A stretch of DNA of 64,000 bases from Nocardia fusca NBRC 14340 (GCF_001618425.1 NZ_BDCU01000031.1:62001-126000); one strand, 5' to 3'; positions 34,329 through 43,736 are shown, numbered from the stretch's first letter. The notes: generated from the letters alone by a model not told the origin. Translations and numbers: made by a program.

Positions 34329-35120
34329 GTGTCCCCATCCGAATCCGCTGCGCTGTACGAAGTGCGCGATCACATCGCCGTTATCACGCTGAACCGGCCC
34401 GACGCCCTGAACGCCGTGAACTCGGCGCTGTCGGCGGCGGCGGGGGCGGCGCTGGAGCGCGCCGCGGCCGACCCGGAAGTCCGCGTCGTGGTGATCACCG
34501 GTGCCGGCCGGGGCTTCTGCGCGGGCGCGGATCTGAAGGAGATCGCCGCCGGTCGCAGCATCTACGATCCCGATCACCGGGAGTGGGATTTCGCCGGAAT
34601 CGTGCGGCACTGGATTCCCAAGCCCGTGATCGCCGCCGTCAACGGGTTCGCCCTGGGTGGCGGCACCGAAATCGTGCTCGCCGCGGATCTCGCGGTCATC
34701 GACGAGAATGCCTCGCTCGGGCTGCCCGAGGTGCGGCGCGGTCTGCTGGCCGCCGCCGGTGGGCTGCTGCGGATCCACCGCCAGGTGCCCGCCAAGGTCG
34801 CCGCCGAGATCGCGTTCACCGGTGAACCCATCTCGGCGGCCCGAGCCTACGAGCTGGGTCTGGTCAACAAGATCGCTCCCACCGGCACGGCGCTGCCGGC
34901 CGCACTGGAATTGGCCGGCGTGATCGCCGCGAACGCGCCGGTGTCGGTGCAGCAGAGCAAGACGGTGCTGCACGAGAGCGCCGCGTCGGACACCGGGTGG
35001 TCGTCGGCGGAGTGGGCGGTGAACCGGGTGGCCACGAAGGCGGTGATGGCCGGCGCGGATGCGAAAGAGGGGCCGCGCGCGTTCGCGGAAAAGCGGAAGC
35101 CTCGATGGACCGGGCGATGA
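34329..35120 (+). CDS. Enoyl-CoA hydratase/isomerase family protein
   Basis: A 263-residue crotonase starting at GTG after AGGAGG. Oxyanion-hole motifs GRGFCAGADLKEI and NGFALGGGTEIVLAADL and the catalytic-side GLPEVRRGLLAAAGGL region are present, with the EKRKPRW terminus typical of true enoyl-CoA hydratases. It follows the reductase gene by 31 bp in the same transcript. Confidence 0.9.
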   Translation: MSPSESAALYEVRDHIAVITLNRPDALNAVNSALSAAAGAALERAAADPEVRVVVITGAGRGFCAGADLKEIAAGRSIYDPDHREWDFAGIVRHWIPKPVIAAVNGFALGGGTEIVLAADLAVIDENASLGLPEVRRGLLAAAGGLLRIHRQVPAKVAAEIAFTGEPISAARAYELGLVNKIAPTGTALPAALELAGVIAANAPVSVQQSKTVLHESAASDTGWSSAEWAVNRVATKAVMAGADAKEGPRAFAEKRKPRWTGR

Positions 35121-35163
35121 TCGTAGACCCGGAACGCGCTGTTTATCAAAATACAAATCTTGA

Positions 35164-35192
35164 TTGACGTATCACAGCTACCGCTGTAGCGT
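35164..35192 (+). promoter_or_regulatory. Promoter for the SDR-ligase-hydratase operon
   Basis: TTGACG-N17-TAGCGT is a good vegetative promoter 137 bp before the SDR. The spacer contains acagc-tacc-gctgt, a short inverted repeat different from the island operator, so another regulator (perhaps the TetR at 38679) may act here. Confidence 0.55.
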
Positions 35193-35328
35193 GGATCACA
35201 TGGCGACCGGTCTCCTCCGGAAGCCCCCGACTTCGCACCGTGACTCGAACCGGTGCATTCGACTCGATCATCCAGAATCACCGACGCCGGCGGCCCGGTC
35301 GTCGCTACACGGGCAAAGGAGCTCGCAG

Positions 35329-36195
35329 ATGAAACTCCAGGACAAGGTCGCGATCATCACCGGTGGCGGCTCCGGCCTCGGCCGGCAATCCGCCCAGCTG
35401 TTCGCCACCGAGGGTGCGCGGATCGGTGTGGTCGATATCGACCCGGAACGCGCCAAGGGCACTGTCGAACTGGTGCGGGAGCAGGGCGGCGAAGCGATTG
35501 CCCTGGTCGCCGACGTCAGCAAGAAAGCCGAGATCACCGAGGCGGTGGCCCGGACCGTCGCCGAATTCGGCACACTCGACATCATGTTCGCCAACGCGGG
35601 CATCGTCTCCCGCGGCGGTGTCCCGTCGGTCGCCGGCGGCGAGCAGGTCGCGTTCGAAGATCTCACCGAAGACGACTGGCACCAAGTTCTCGGCGTCAAC
35701 CTCAGCGGTGTCGTGTACTCCGCGCAGGCCGCGGTACCGGCACTCGAGGCCAATGGCGGCGGAGTCATCCTCGCGACCTCCTCGGCCGCCTCGATCGCCG
35801 CCTATCACAGCATCGCCATGTACTCGGCCACCAAGGCCGGCGTCAACGGCCTGGTGCGCGGCCTGAGCCTGGACCTCGGCAAGCGCGGTATCCGGGTCAA
35901 TGCCATCGCCCCGACCCATGGGATGTCACCGAACTTCCTTGCCCCCGCCGGAACCCCGGTGGTCGGCAAATCCTATGAAGAGGTCGCGGGTCCATGGGAA
36001 CCGGCCGTCTCCCCGATCCCGCTGAAGCTGAACCGGCCGCCGTCGCTGCTGGACAATGCCCGCGCCGCGCTGTTCCTGGTCTCCGACGATTCCGCCTACA
36101 TCTCCGGGGTCACCCTGCCCGCCACCGACGGCGGCACGCTGTCGCGGGTCGCGATGTGGTTCGACGAGGACCGCGGCTTCACCGATGCCTCCTGA
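35329..36195 (+). CDS. SDR-family oxidoreductase
   Basis: A 288-residue SDR with TGGGSGLG, ANAGIVSRGG, the YSATK catalytic pair and SGVTLPATDGG. The start is the ATG after AAAGGA; the open frame upstream has no ribosome site. An extended segment after the catalytic helix (HGMSPNFLAPAGTP) distinguishes it from the other SDRs here. It heads the operon with an acyl-CoA ligase and an enoyl-CoA hydratase. Confidence 0.88.
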   Translation: MKLQDKVAIITGGGSGLGRQSAQLFATEGARIGVVDIDPERAKGTVELVREQGGEAIALVADVSKKAEITEAVARTVAEFGTLDIMFANAGIVSRGGVPSVAGGEQVAFEDLTEDDWHQVLGVNLSGVVYSAQAAVPALEANGGGVILATSSAASIAAYHSIAMYSATKAGVNGLVRGLSLDLGKRGIRVNAIAPTHGMSPNFLAPAGTPVVGKSYEEVAGPWEPAVSPIPLKLNRPPSLLDNARAALFLVSDDSAYISGVTLPATDGGTLSRVAMWFDEDRGFTDAS

Positions 36196-36236
36196 GCCGC
36201 CGGGATCCGACGCCGTACACAGAAGTAAGGACAACG

Positions 36237-37754
36237 ATGGCTGCGACAATCGGGTCGGCCCTGTGCTGGTGGGCCGATACCAAAGGAGATCAGCGGGCAC
36301 TGATCGTCGAAGACGAGGCGCTGACCTACCGGGAACTGCAGGACTGGTCGAGCCGGGTGGCGCGGCACCTGGCCGATGCCGGTATCGCGCCCGGTGAACG
36401 CGTCGGGGTACTCGGCCCGAACTCGCTGATCTGGCCGGTGCTGGCGCTGGGAGTACTCAAGGCGGGCGCGGTGCTGGTCCCGCTGAACCCCCGGCTCAAA
36501 CCGGCCGAATTGCGTAAGGTGCTCGACGATTCGGGTGCGGTCCTGGCCATCGCCCCGGCCGAATTCGCCGAGACCATCGCGCGCACCCGGGAACTCGGCC
36601 GCGATTTCGCGGCGAAGTTCTTCGACGAGTTCACCGGCCTGCGGGCCGGCGGCCGCGACGACTTCCGTGTCGACGTCGACCGCGACGACCCGGTCGCGCT
36701 CCTGTTCACCAGCGGTTCGACCGGTCTGTCGAAGGGCGTCGTCTGCACCAATCGGACGTTGCTCGATATCGTTTTCGAGGCCACTCTCACCGAGGAGGGC
36801 CTGCGGCCCGGTTCGACATCGCTGCTGCTGCTTCCGCTGGTGTTCACACCCGGCGTGGTCTGGGGGCTCGTCATGGCGGTGGTCCTGGGTAACACGCTGG
36901 TGGTCGAGAAGGAGCTGCGGCCCGAGCGCGCGGTCGCGCTCATCGGCAAACACCGGGTGAACACACTGTTCGGCGTGCCGCTGGTCTTCGAGGCGATCGC
37001 CCGCACTCCCGCCTTCGCCGAGACCGATGTCTCGTCGCTGCGCACCGCCATCGTCGGCGGCGCGGCCGTCGCGCCCGCACTCCTGAAGGCATGGGCGGAC
37101 AAGGGCGTGGAATTGCGCCAGATCTACGGGATGACCGAAGCGGGCGGCGTCGCGACCGCCACGAAACGCGCCGAGACGTTCACACACCCCGACAGCTGCG
37201 GCACGGGATCGATCTTCAGCGAACTGAAGGTGATCCGCGCGGACGGCACCGAGGCCGCACCGGGGGAGGAGGGCGAGATCGTGCTCCGCGGACCGGGCGT
37301 CACCCCCGGCTACTGGAACGATCCGCAGTCGACGGCACAGGCGCTGCGTAACGGCTGGCTGCACAGCGGCGATCTGGGTACCCGGGACGAGGGCGGCCGG
37401 ATCAAGTTCGTGGACCGGATGAAAGACCTGATCATCACCGGCGGGATCAACGTCTCCCCGGTCGAGATCGAACGGGCGATCGGCGAACTCGCCGGCGTCG
37501 AGGAGGTCGCGGTGATCGCCGCCCCCGACGAACGCTTCGGGGAAACACCGGCCGCCATCGTCACCGCCGGTGGTGATATCGACGCGGCGGCAGTGGTGGC
37601 GCACTGCGAGCGATTGATGGCCGACTACAAGGTTCCCCGCTATGTGGTGATCCGATCCGAACCGCTGCCCCGCCTCCCCAACGGCAAACTGTCCAAGACT
37701 GCCGTGCGCGAGGAATACCGTGATGTCACCGGACGATTCGAGAAGGTGCGGTGA
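36237..37754 (+). CDS. Acyl-CoA synthetase (AMP-binding)
   Basis: A 505-residue ANL-family ligase with all core motifs: LFTSGSTGLSKGVV (P-loop), YGMTEAGG, SGDLGTRDEGG, DRMKDLIITGG and the catalytic lysine in LPNGKLSK. It activates a carboxylic acid to its CoA thioester. It lies 41 bp after the SDR and overlaps the enoyl-CoA hydratase stop-to-start (GTGA), so activation and hydration are coupled in one operon. Chain or ring specificity is unknown. Confidence 0.92.
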   Translation: MAATIGSALCWWADTKGDQRALIVEDEALTYRELQDWSSRVARHLADAGIAPGERVGVLGPNSLIWPVLALGVLKAGAVLVPLNPRLKPAELRKVLDDSGAVLAIAPAEFAETIARTRELGRDFAAKFFDEFTGLRAGGRDDFRVDVDRDDPVALLFTSGSTGLSKGVVCTNRTLLDIVFEATLTEEGLRPGSTSLLLLPLVFTPGVVWGLVMAVVLGNTLVVEKELRPERAVALIGKHRVNTLFGVPLVFEAIARTPAFAETDVSSLRTAIVGGAAVAPALLKAWADKGVELRQIYGMTEAGGVATATKRAETFTHPDSCGTGSIFSELKVIRADGTEAAPGEEGEIVLRGPGVTPGYWNDPQSTAQALRNGWLHSGDLGTRDEGGRIKFVDRMKDLIITGGINVSPVEIERAIGELAGVEEVAVIAAPDERFGETPAAIVTAGGDIDAAAVVAHCERLMADYKVPRYVVIRSEPLPRLPNGKLSKTAVREEYRDVTGRFEKVR

Positions 37755-38620
37755 GTCCGATGACCGAAACCTCGGACAGCTGCCCGGTACTACTCGAGCG
37801 GGACGGTGAGATCGCGATCCTGCGCTTGCACCGGCCCGAGCGGTTGAACGCCTTCACCGAGGAGATGTGCGAGCGACTGCTCGCCGCCATGGATGAGATC
37901 GATGCCGACGACTCCGTGCGTGCCGTGGTGCTCACCGGGTCGGGACGGGCGTTCTGTGCCGGCGCGGACCTGGCCGCGGGCGGCGACACCTTCGTACTCG
38001 GCGGCGACCCGGTTACCGGCGATGCGCCGGCGGATCAGGGTGGTCTCGTGGCCCTGCGCTTCTACCGGTCCACCAAACCGATCGTCGCCGCGATCAACGG
38101 CCCGGCGGCCGGCGTCGGCGTCACCATGACGTTGCCGGCCGATATCAGGATCGCCTCGGACACCGCGAAATTCGGCTTCGTCTTCACTCGGCGGGGCCTC
38201 GTACCCGAGGCTTGCTCCTCGTGGTTCCTGCCACGAATCGTCGGTATCTCCACCGCGCTGGAATGGGCCCTCGGCGGACGTATGGTCAGCGCGGACGAAG
38301 CCCTGGAACGTGGTCTGGTGCGCGAGACCGTCCCCGCCGGTCAGGTGCTGGAGCGTGCGCTGGAACTCGCCCGCGACCTGGTCGGCGGAACAGCACCGGT
38401 GTCCGTCGCGCTCACGCGTGGCCTGATGTGGCGGATGCTCGGTGCGGAAGCCCCCGAGGTGGCCCACCGCGCCGATTCCCTCGGTATCTACCTACGGGGA
38501 ACCTCCGACGATGTCCGGGAGGGGGTCGAGGCCTTCCTGGCCAAACGCGACCCCCGGTTTCCCGATCGTGTCTCCGCGGGCCTGCCCGACCTGTTCGGTG
38601 CCGCCGCGCCGGCGAGCTGA
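37751..38620 (+). CDS. Enoyl-CoA hydratase/isomerase family protein
   Basis: A 289-residue crotonase. GRAFCAGADLAAGG and NGPAAGVGVTMTLPADI form the oxyanion hole, and FTRRGLVPEACSSWFLPR is the helix typical of 1,2-epoxyphenylacetyl-CoA isomerase-like and related members. GTG start overlaps the ligase stop; an ATG three codons later is possible. Third gene of its operon. Confidence 0.88.
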   Translation: MSPMTETSDSCPVLLERDGEIAILRLHRPERLNAFTEEMCERLLAAMDEIDADDSVRAVVLTGSGRAFCAGADLAAGGDTFVLGGDPVTGDAPADQGGLVALRFYRSTKPIVAAINGPAAGVGVTMTLPADIRIASDTAKFGFVFTRRGLVPEACSSWFLPRIVGISTALEWALGGRMVSADEALERGLVRETVPAGQVLERALELARDLVGGTAPVSVALTRGLMWRMLGAEAPEVAHRADSLGIYLRGTSDDVREGVEAFLAKRDPRFPDRVSAGLPDLFGAAAPAS

Positions 38621-38678
38621 TTGCTACGATCACCGGGCTCGGCGTCCGGCCGGGTGGGCGAAGAGGAGGTAGGCGGAG

Positions 38679-39311
38679 ATGGCTCGACGGCGCACCGGCA
38701 GCGTCCTCAGCGAGGACCCCGATGAGGCACGCCGTCAGATTCTCACAGCCGCCGAGGCGGTGTTCGAGCGCTACGGCGTCGCCAAGACCACCATGGACGA
38801 TATCGCCAAGGAAGCCAATGTCTCCCGGCCCACCGTCTACCGCTACTTCGGCGACCGTGACAGCCTGATCACCGCGTTGATCGAGGTCCGGGCGCGGGCC
38901 ATGTTCACCCGCGCCCGGACCTTCCTGCGCAAACGCGAAACCTTCGCCGAACAGGTCGTCGACGGCCTCATCTATCTGGTGAACATCGGCCGGAAGGATC
39001 CGGTGGTGCGGCTCATCGTGAGTCCGGAGCATATGGATCTGGCCACCGCGCTGGTCGGCAGCTCCGGATTGGCCGCCCGGCTCACCGAAGAAATGTGGGC
39101 GCCGGTTCTGCAGGAGGCACGCGCCCGCGGTGAGGTACGCGAGGACCGCACCGATACCGAGATCTGTCAGTGGATCGCCCTGGTGGAACTGATCCTGGTG
39201 GGCCGGATGGACTTCGGCTCCGACTCCGACCCCGACCATCGGCGGATGCTGACGAAATTCCTGCTACCGGGCATCGTCACCCCTGACGCCGCGGCCCGCG
39301 CCGGTATCTGA
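38679..39311 (+). CDS. TetR-family transcriptional regulator
   Basis: A 210-residue TetR protein. The helix-turn-helix is TTMDDIAKEANVSRPTVYRYF at about residues 37-57, followed by a helical ligand domain. GAGGAGG precedes the ATG. It lies 58 bp after the ligase/hydratase operon and may regulate it, since that operon lacks the shared 17-bp operator but has its own inverted repeat at 35174-35187. Confidence 0.88.
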   Translation: MARRRTGSVLSEDPDEARRQILTAAEAVFERYGVAKTTMDDIAKEANVSRPTVYRYFGDRDSLITALIEVRARAMFTRARTFLRKRETFAEQVVDGLIYLVNIGRKDPVVRLIVSPEHMDLATALVGSSGLAARLTEEMWAPVLQEARARGEVREDRTDTEICQWIALVELILVGRMDFGSDSDPDHRRMLTKFLLPGIVTPDAAARAGI

Positions 39312-39382
39312 CGTGTAGCGCCCAACGCTTCGGGGGCCCGCGGCGGGCGTGTCCGCCGACGTGGCCGGCGGCCGGAGCCCGA

Positions 39383-40144
39383 TCAGCGCGGTGCCATCCG
39401 GATCGCCCCATCGAGGCGGATGGTCTCACCGTTGATCATCGGGTTGGAAACGATATGCGCGACGAGCGCGCCGTACTCGGCCGGATCGCCCAGCCGGGAC
39501 GGGTGCGGAACCTGCGCCCCGAGCGACTGCTGGGCTTCCTCCGGCAGCGAACCCAGCAGCGGCGTCCGGAAGAGCCCGGGCGCGATGGTGTTGACCCGGA
39601 TCAGTAGCGAGGCGAGATCGCGGGCGATGGGCAGGGTCATCCCCACGACGCCGCCCTTGGAGGCGGAGTAGGCGGCCTGCCCGATCTGCCCCTCGAACGC
39701 GGCGACCGAGGCGGTGTTGACGATGACGCCACGCTCCTCGCCGACCGGTTCGTTCTTCGCGATACGCTCTGCGGCCAGACGCAGCACATTGAAGGTGCCG
39801 ACCAGGTTCACATCGATCACTTTGGTGAACTCGGCCAGCGGGAACGCGCCGTTCTTACCCACCGTCTTGATGGCGTTGCCTATCCCGGCGCAGTTCACCG
39901 CGATCCGCAAGGAGCCCAGGTATTCCGCGGTATCGAGTGCCGCGGCGATCGCCGCTTCATCGGTGACGTCGGCGGGGGCGAACCGGACCCGGTCGCCGAG
40001 TTCCGCGACGACCTTCGTGCCGGGGGAGGAGGGCAGGTCGACGACGACGATGCGGGCGCCCTCGGCGAGCAGCGCTTTCGTCGTCGCCAGACCGAGCCCC
40101 GAGGCGCCGCCGGTGACGACGGCAACAGTGTCTTCGATACGCAT
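39383..40144 (-). CDS. SDR, 3-hydroxyacyl-CoA dehydrogenase type 2 (HSD10)-like
   Basis: A 253-residue SDR with TGGASGLG, NCAGIGNA, the YSASK catalytic pair and IAPGLFRTPLL. The long insertion VGKNGAFPLAEFTKVID is typical of type 2 3-hydroxyacyl-CoA dehydrogenases. It oxidises 3-hydroxyacyl-CoA before thiolysis. It lies 29 bp downstream of a true thiolase on the same strand, giving the last two beta-oxidation steps in one operon. Confidence 0.9.
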   Translation of the reverse strand: MRIEDTVAVVTGGASGLGLATTKALLAEGARIVVVDLPSSPGTKVVAELGDRVRFAPADVTDEAAIAAALDTAEYLGSLRIAVNCAGIGNAIKTVGKNGAFPLAEFTKVIDVNLVGTFNVLRLAAERIAKNEPVGEERGVIVNTASVAAFEGQIGQAAYSASKGGVVGMTLPIARDLASLLIRVNTIAPGLFRTPLLGSLPEEAQQSLGAQVPHPSRLGDPAEYGALVAHIVSNPMINGETIRLDGAIRMAPR

Positions 40145-40173
40145 GGTTGTTCCTATCCGGATGTCGTCGTGAT

Positions 40174-41367
40174 TCAGAGTCGTTCGATCACGGTGGCGTT
40201 GGCCATGCCGGCGCCCTCGCACATCGTCTGCAGGCCGTAGCGGCCGCCGGTCCGCTCCAGGTGATTCACCAGGGTTGTGAGCAGGCGCGTACCGGACGAG
40301 CCGAGCGCATGGCCGAGCGCGATGGCACCGCCGGCCGGGTTGAGCTTGTCCGGGTCCGCGGCCAATTCGTGTGCCCAGGCCAACGGCACCGGCGCGAACG
40401 CTTCGTTGACCTCGTAGGCGTCGATATCGTCGATGCCGAGCCCACCCTTGGCCAGTGCCTTACGGGTGGCGGGGATGGGTGCGGTGAGCATGAAGACCGG
40501 ATCGTCGCCGGCGACCGCGAAGGAATGGAAACGCGCGCGGGGGCGCAGCCCCAGCCGGGCGGCCGCCTCTTCACTCATGATCAGGACGGCGGAGGCTCCG
40601 TCGGTGAGCGGTGAGGAATTGCCGGGGGTGATGTGCCACTGCGCCTCGGGGAAGCGCGCCGCGAACTCGTCGGTGCGGAACGAGGAGTTCAGTCCGGCCA
40701 GGCCCGCGACGGTGGTCGCGGCACGAACGGTTTCGTCCACGATGTGCGAGACGGTCGCGCCGGCGGCGTCCGCCACATCGATCGGCACGATCTCGCGATC
40801 GAACCATCCCTGGGCGATCGCGTGCGCGGCCCGCTGGTGTGATCGGGCGGAATACTGGTCGAGCGTTTCCCGGTCCAGCTTCCATTTTGCCGCGATGAGT
40901 TCGGCGGAGATGCCCTGGTGCACCAGGCCGTCCGGGTAGCGGGCGGCGATTCCGGGGCCGGCGGTGTCCTGGCCGATCGGTGAAGTGCCCATCGGTATGC
41001 GGCTCATCGACTCGACACCGCAGGCGATGACGATATCGTAGGCCCCGGCAAGTACACCCTGGGCGGCGAAATGCGCCGCCTGCTGGCTGGAACCGCATTG
41101 CCGGTCGATGGTCGTCGCCGGTACCGAGTCGGGAAAACCGGCCGAGAGCAGTGCCGTGCGCGAGATGTTGAGAGCCTGCGCGCCGACCTGCTGCACGCAC
41201 CCGCCGATCACATCGTCGACCTGGGCCGGATCGATTCCGGTGCGGTCGATGAGACTGCGCAACACATGCGCCAGTAACTCCACCGGATGCGTGGCGGACA
41301 ACGCTCCGCCCATTTTCCCTTTGCCAGAGGCGAGGCGGACGGCGTCCACGATGACCGCGTTCGGCAT
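40174..41367 (-). CDS. Acetyl-CoA C-acyltransferase (thiolase)
   Basis: A 397-residue thiolase. The nucleophile is in RQCGSSQQA, the EVNEAFAPVPLAW and GGAIALGHALGSSGTR (catalytic His) motifs are intact, and the second Cys lies in MCEGAGMAN, where most thiolases have GGG. ATG start follows AAAGGA. Unlike the two thiolase-like proteins at 12616 and 15142 it has a full catalytic set. It releases acetyl- or propionyl-CoA. Operator site 7 lies upstream. Confidence 0.92.
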   Translation of the reverse strand: MPNAVIVDAVRLASGKGKMGGALSATHPVELLAHVLRSLIDRTGIDPAQVDDVIGGCVQQVGAQALNISRTALLSAGFPDSVPATTIDRQCGSSQQAAHFAAQGVLAGAYDIVIACGVESMSRIPMGTSPIGQDTAGPGIAARYPDGLVHQGISAELIAAKWKLDRETLDQYSARSHQRAAHAIAQGWFDREIVPIDVADAAGATVSHIVDETVRAATTVAGLAGLNSSFRTDEFAARFPEAQWHITPGNSSPLTDGASAVLIMSEEAAARLGLRPRARFHSFAVAGDDPVFMLTAPIPATRKALAKGGLGIDDIDAYEVNEAFAPVPLAWAHELAADPDKLNPAGGAIALGHALGSSGTRLLTTLVNHLERTGGRYGLQTMCEGAGMANATVIERL

Positions 41368-41473
41368 ATCGATTCCTTTCGGCGACTGCGGCCCGGGGAT
41401 CGGCCCGCATACCCGGCAAACCGCCGGACGCGGACGCATTCCCCTGGTCCGGCGGGCGGGCGAACCTTTAGAT

Positions 41474-41490
41474 ATCTATCACCATTAGGT
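41474..41490 (-). promoter_or_regulatory. 17-bp operator, site 7, over the thiolase promoter
   Basis: On the minus strand acctaa-tggtg-atagat lies within TTGACC-N17-TAGATA, a strong promoter reading into the thiolase/HSD10 operon. It marks the right-hand edge of the catabolic island. Confidence 0.65.
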
Positions 41491-41556
41491 TTTCTGGTCA
41501 ACGGCGAGTCGACGCGAGCGACCTCGGTGAGCCGATCGGCGTCGACCGCCTTGACG

Positions 41557-41591
41557 CGCGTACCACCCGATGTCCGGTCGGGTGGTACGCG
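41557..41591. terminator. Perfect 14-bp hairpin
   Basis: cgcgtaccacccga pairs exactly with tcgggtggtacgcg around a seven-base loop. It stands between the thiolase promoter and a pseudogene. It is probably a terminator left from, or insulating, the neighbouring unit. Confidence 0.6.
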
Positions 41592-41654
41592 TCTTCGGTG
41601 TTCGGTTGTCCAGGGGGCGCACGTTCTGTGCTGTGTCGGCGCCCGGCCGCCAGG

Positions 41655-41852
41655 GTGTGTGCGGGCGCATATCGGCGACGACGTCCCGCTGATGGTCGAC
41701 GCGAACCAGGGCTGGAGCCGCTGTTCAACGAAAGCCTGGAGATCCGCGACGGCCGCATGTATGTCTCCGCCCGGCCGGGGCTCGGCTTCACTCTCAGTGA
41801 GCAGGCACGGGCCTGGACGGTAGCCGAACACGAGGTCGCCTCTCGGCCGTGA
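41655..41852 (+). pseudogene. Deleted mandelate racemase/muconate lactonizing enzyme remnant
   Basis: One frame reads HIGDDVPLMVDANQGW, the metal-binding centre of the MR/MLE enolase superfamily. Immediately after it a different frame reads EPLFNESLEIRDG and then RPGLGFTLSEQARAW, the C-terminus of the same family, ending at TGA 41850. Roughly the middle third of the protein is missing and the two pieces are out of frame, so this is an internal deletion scar. Nothing N-terminal is recognisable upstream. Confidence 0.65.
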
Positions 41853-41993
41853 TCGTGGTGGCCGGCGGACTCGCAGCCGGACTGCCGAGCGGCCCGGTGC
41901 GTGGGGTCCGGGGCCACCGGACCCCACGGGCCGAGGATGGTCGGCGCCGCGTCCGGGGCAGCGGTGCCGAGTCCGGCCGCAGCGGATACCGGA

Positions 41994-42731
41994 TCAGGAG
42001 CCGATCGCGCCGGGAAGCTGCCCGGGGTCGATCGGCTTGCCGTCGACGAAGACCGACGGTGTCGACCGGATTCCGCTGTCGAGAACCTCCAGGGTATGAG
42101 CCCGGACGAATTTGCGGTAGGTCTGGTCTGTCACGCAGTGGGCGAATTCCGGATCCGAATAGCCGGCGCCCTCGGCGATTTCGACGATCGTGTCGTCGGT
42201 CAGGCCGTCACCGCCTTCCGCGGGCTGGTGCTCGAACATGGTCTGCAACCAGTTCGGGTAGCCGGTGGGATCGGATTCGGCGGCGCAGAACGAGGCGTTG
42301 GCGGCCCGACTCGAGTACTCGGTGGACGAGGCGTGGTCGAGAAAAGCGATGATGTCGTACTCGACCGCCACCGTCCCCGCGTTCACCGCGTCGGTCAGCA
42401 ACGATCCGTAGCTCGCCTCGAAGCGCTGACAGGCCGGGCACTGCAGGTCGGCGACGACTCGGACGGTCCGCGCTGCGGATGGTGCGCCGATCCTGATCGC
42501 GCCGGACTCGGTGATACTCGCGGTGACACCGGCGGCGCCCGCTTGCGCGCCGATGACCGGAGTCGGCCCGGGATCGTCGCGCTCGGCCTTCTTCAGTGCC
42601 ACATTGATTCCGATGGCCGCGATGAGCCCGATCAATACTGCGGCCACCGCTACCTGAACCAGGATCCGGCGGGTGCGGTCCACCTGCTGCACCGAGGACA
42701 GCGAGTTCTTGTGCTTCGCTGATTTGTTCAT
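41994..42731 (-). CDS. DsbA-like membrane-anchored thioredoxin-fold protein
   Basis: A 245-residue protein with a short basic cytoplasmic tail, one transmembrane helix at about 22-44 and an extracytoplasmic DsbA-type domain. The active site is CPAC in DLQCPACQRF near residue 100, and the cis-Pro loop is STPSVFVDG. It probably handles disulfides or a metal at the outer membrane face. It lies downstream of the ECF sigma factor on the same strand. Given the surrounding metal genes, a role in copper-protein maturation or redox sensing is plausible but unproven. Confidence 0.85.
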   Translation of the reverse strand: MNKSAKHKNSLSSVQQVDRTRRILVQVAVAAVLIGLIAAIGINVALKKAERDDPGPTPVIGAQAGAAGVTASITESGAIRIGAPSAARTVRVVADLQCPACQRFEASYGSLLTDAVNAGTVAVEYDIIAFLDHASSTEYSSRAANASFCAAESDPTGYPNWLQTMFEHQPAEGGDGLTDDTIVEIAEGAGYSDPEFAHCVTDQTYRKFVRAHTLEVLDSGIRSTPSVFVDGKPIDPGQLPGAIGS

Positions 42732-42816
42732 CAAGAGTTCCTTGCCTTGACATGGTTGGGTCGATGGGGTTTGCCGTCCGAGCCACCGCGTGGCGGCCGG
42801 ACCGCACGCGATAGCG

Positions 42817-43536
42817 TCACCGCGCGTGTGCGAGCGGGACCGACGATGTGCCGGAGTGCCGGGCGTCCCGGGGGAAGGCGTAGACCACCGTGGAATCGGC
42901 GTCGACACCCCGCCACAGCTCGACCAGGGTTTCCCGCGCCCGCGCGACCCGGGAACGGATCGTGCCGACCGGACAGTCGGCGGCCCGGGCGGCCTCGGCG
43001 TAGGTCAACCCGAGGATCTGGGTGAGCACGAACGCCTCACGGCGATCCTCGGGAAGATGACGCAGAAAATCGGCGACCACCATCTCCTCACCCACATCAC
43101 TGTCGTGGCGGTCGCGCCGCTGCTCGATCGCTGTCTCCCAGTCCGCGCCGCCGGCGGTTCGCGGCCGTGCCGAGGCGTTGCGCAGCCGATCGATCACCGC
43201 CCGCCGGGCGATCGACAGCAGCCAGGTCCGCGCGGTCGAGCGTCCGGCGAAACGCGGCAAACTGACCATCGCCCGCAGAAAGGTCTCCTGGGTGAGGTCG
43301 TCGGCCGACTGCACATCGGTGAGGTGCGCGACGAAGCGCCAGACATCGGCCCGGGTACACCGGACGAATTCCGCCAGCGCGGTTCGGTCGCCTGCCCCCG
43401 CGGCGAGGGCCAGCGCGGTCAGGTGCTCGTCCGGGGTATGGTCGCCCGCCGGGCGACGGCCGGAAGACGGCGCCGGGTCGGGTGGGGTGCAGCGTAATCG
43501 CCCGTATCCGGGCAGCATGAAGTGCAAGGTGTCCAT
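42817..43536 (-). CDS. sigC: ECF RNA polymerase sigma factor, SigC-like
   Basis: Up to 239 residues. Region 2 contains DVWRFVAHLTDVQSADDLTQ and TFLRAMVSLPRFAGRSTARTW; region 4 contains LTYAEAARAADCPVGTIRSR. These match M. tuberculosis SigC very closely in wording, and the flanking genes match the SigC-dependent set there. The true start may be downstream of the chosen ATG, because SigC proteins begin nearer THE TALAL region. No anti-sigma gene is seen. Four copies of GGGAAC-N17-CGACTA/G in this region are its candidate promoters. Confidence 0.85.
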   Translation of the reverse strand: MDTLHFMLPGYGRLRCTPPDPAPSSGRRPAGDHTPDEHLTALALAAGAGDRTALAEFVRCTRADVWRFVAHLTDVQSADDLTQETFLRAMVSLPRFAGRSTARTWLLSIARRAVIDRLRNASARPRTAGGADWETAIEQRRDRHDSDVGEEMVVADFLRHLPEDRREAFVLTQILGLTYAEAARAADCPVGTIRSRVARARETLVELWRGVDADSTVVYAFPRDARHSGTSSVPLAHAR

Positions 43537-43736
43537 CACAGCAAGCTTCTGATCGGGACGCAGACGTGGACGGCATCGCGATCGCACCGATCTCCGTGTA
43601 TGCATGCACCGAGAGGGTGCGCACGGACATCAGGAGATCACGTCACCGCCGGTGCTGCGCCGGTGACGGTTTACCCGCCGCGCACCACGGAAGCGCCGAC
43701 CGCCCGCGGAGTTCCACGGAGCAGGCAGACCGGCGG

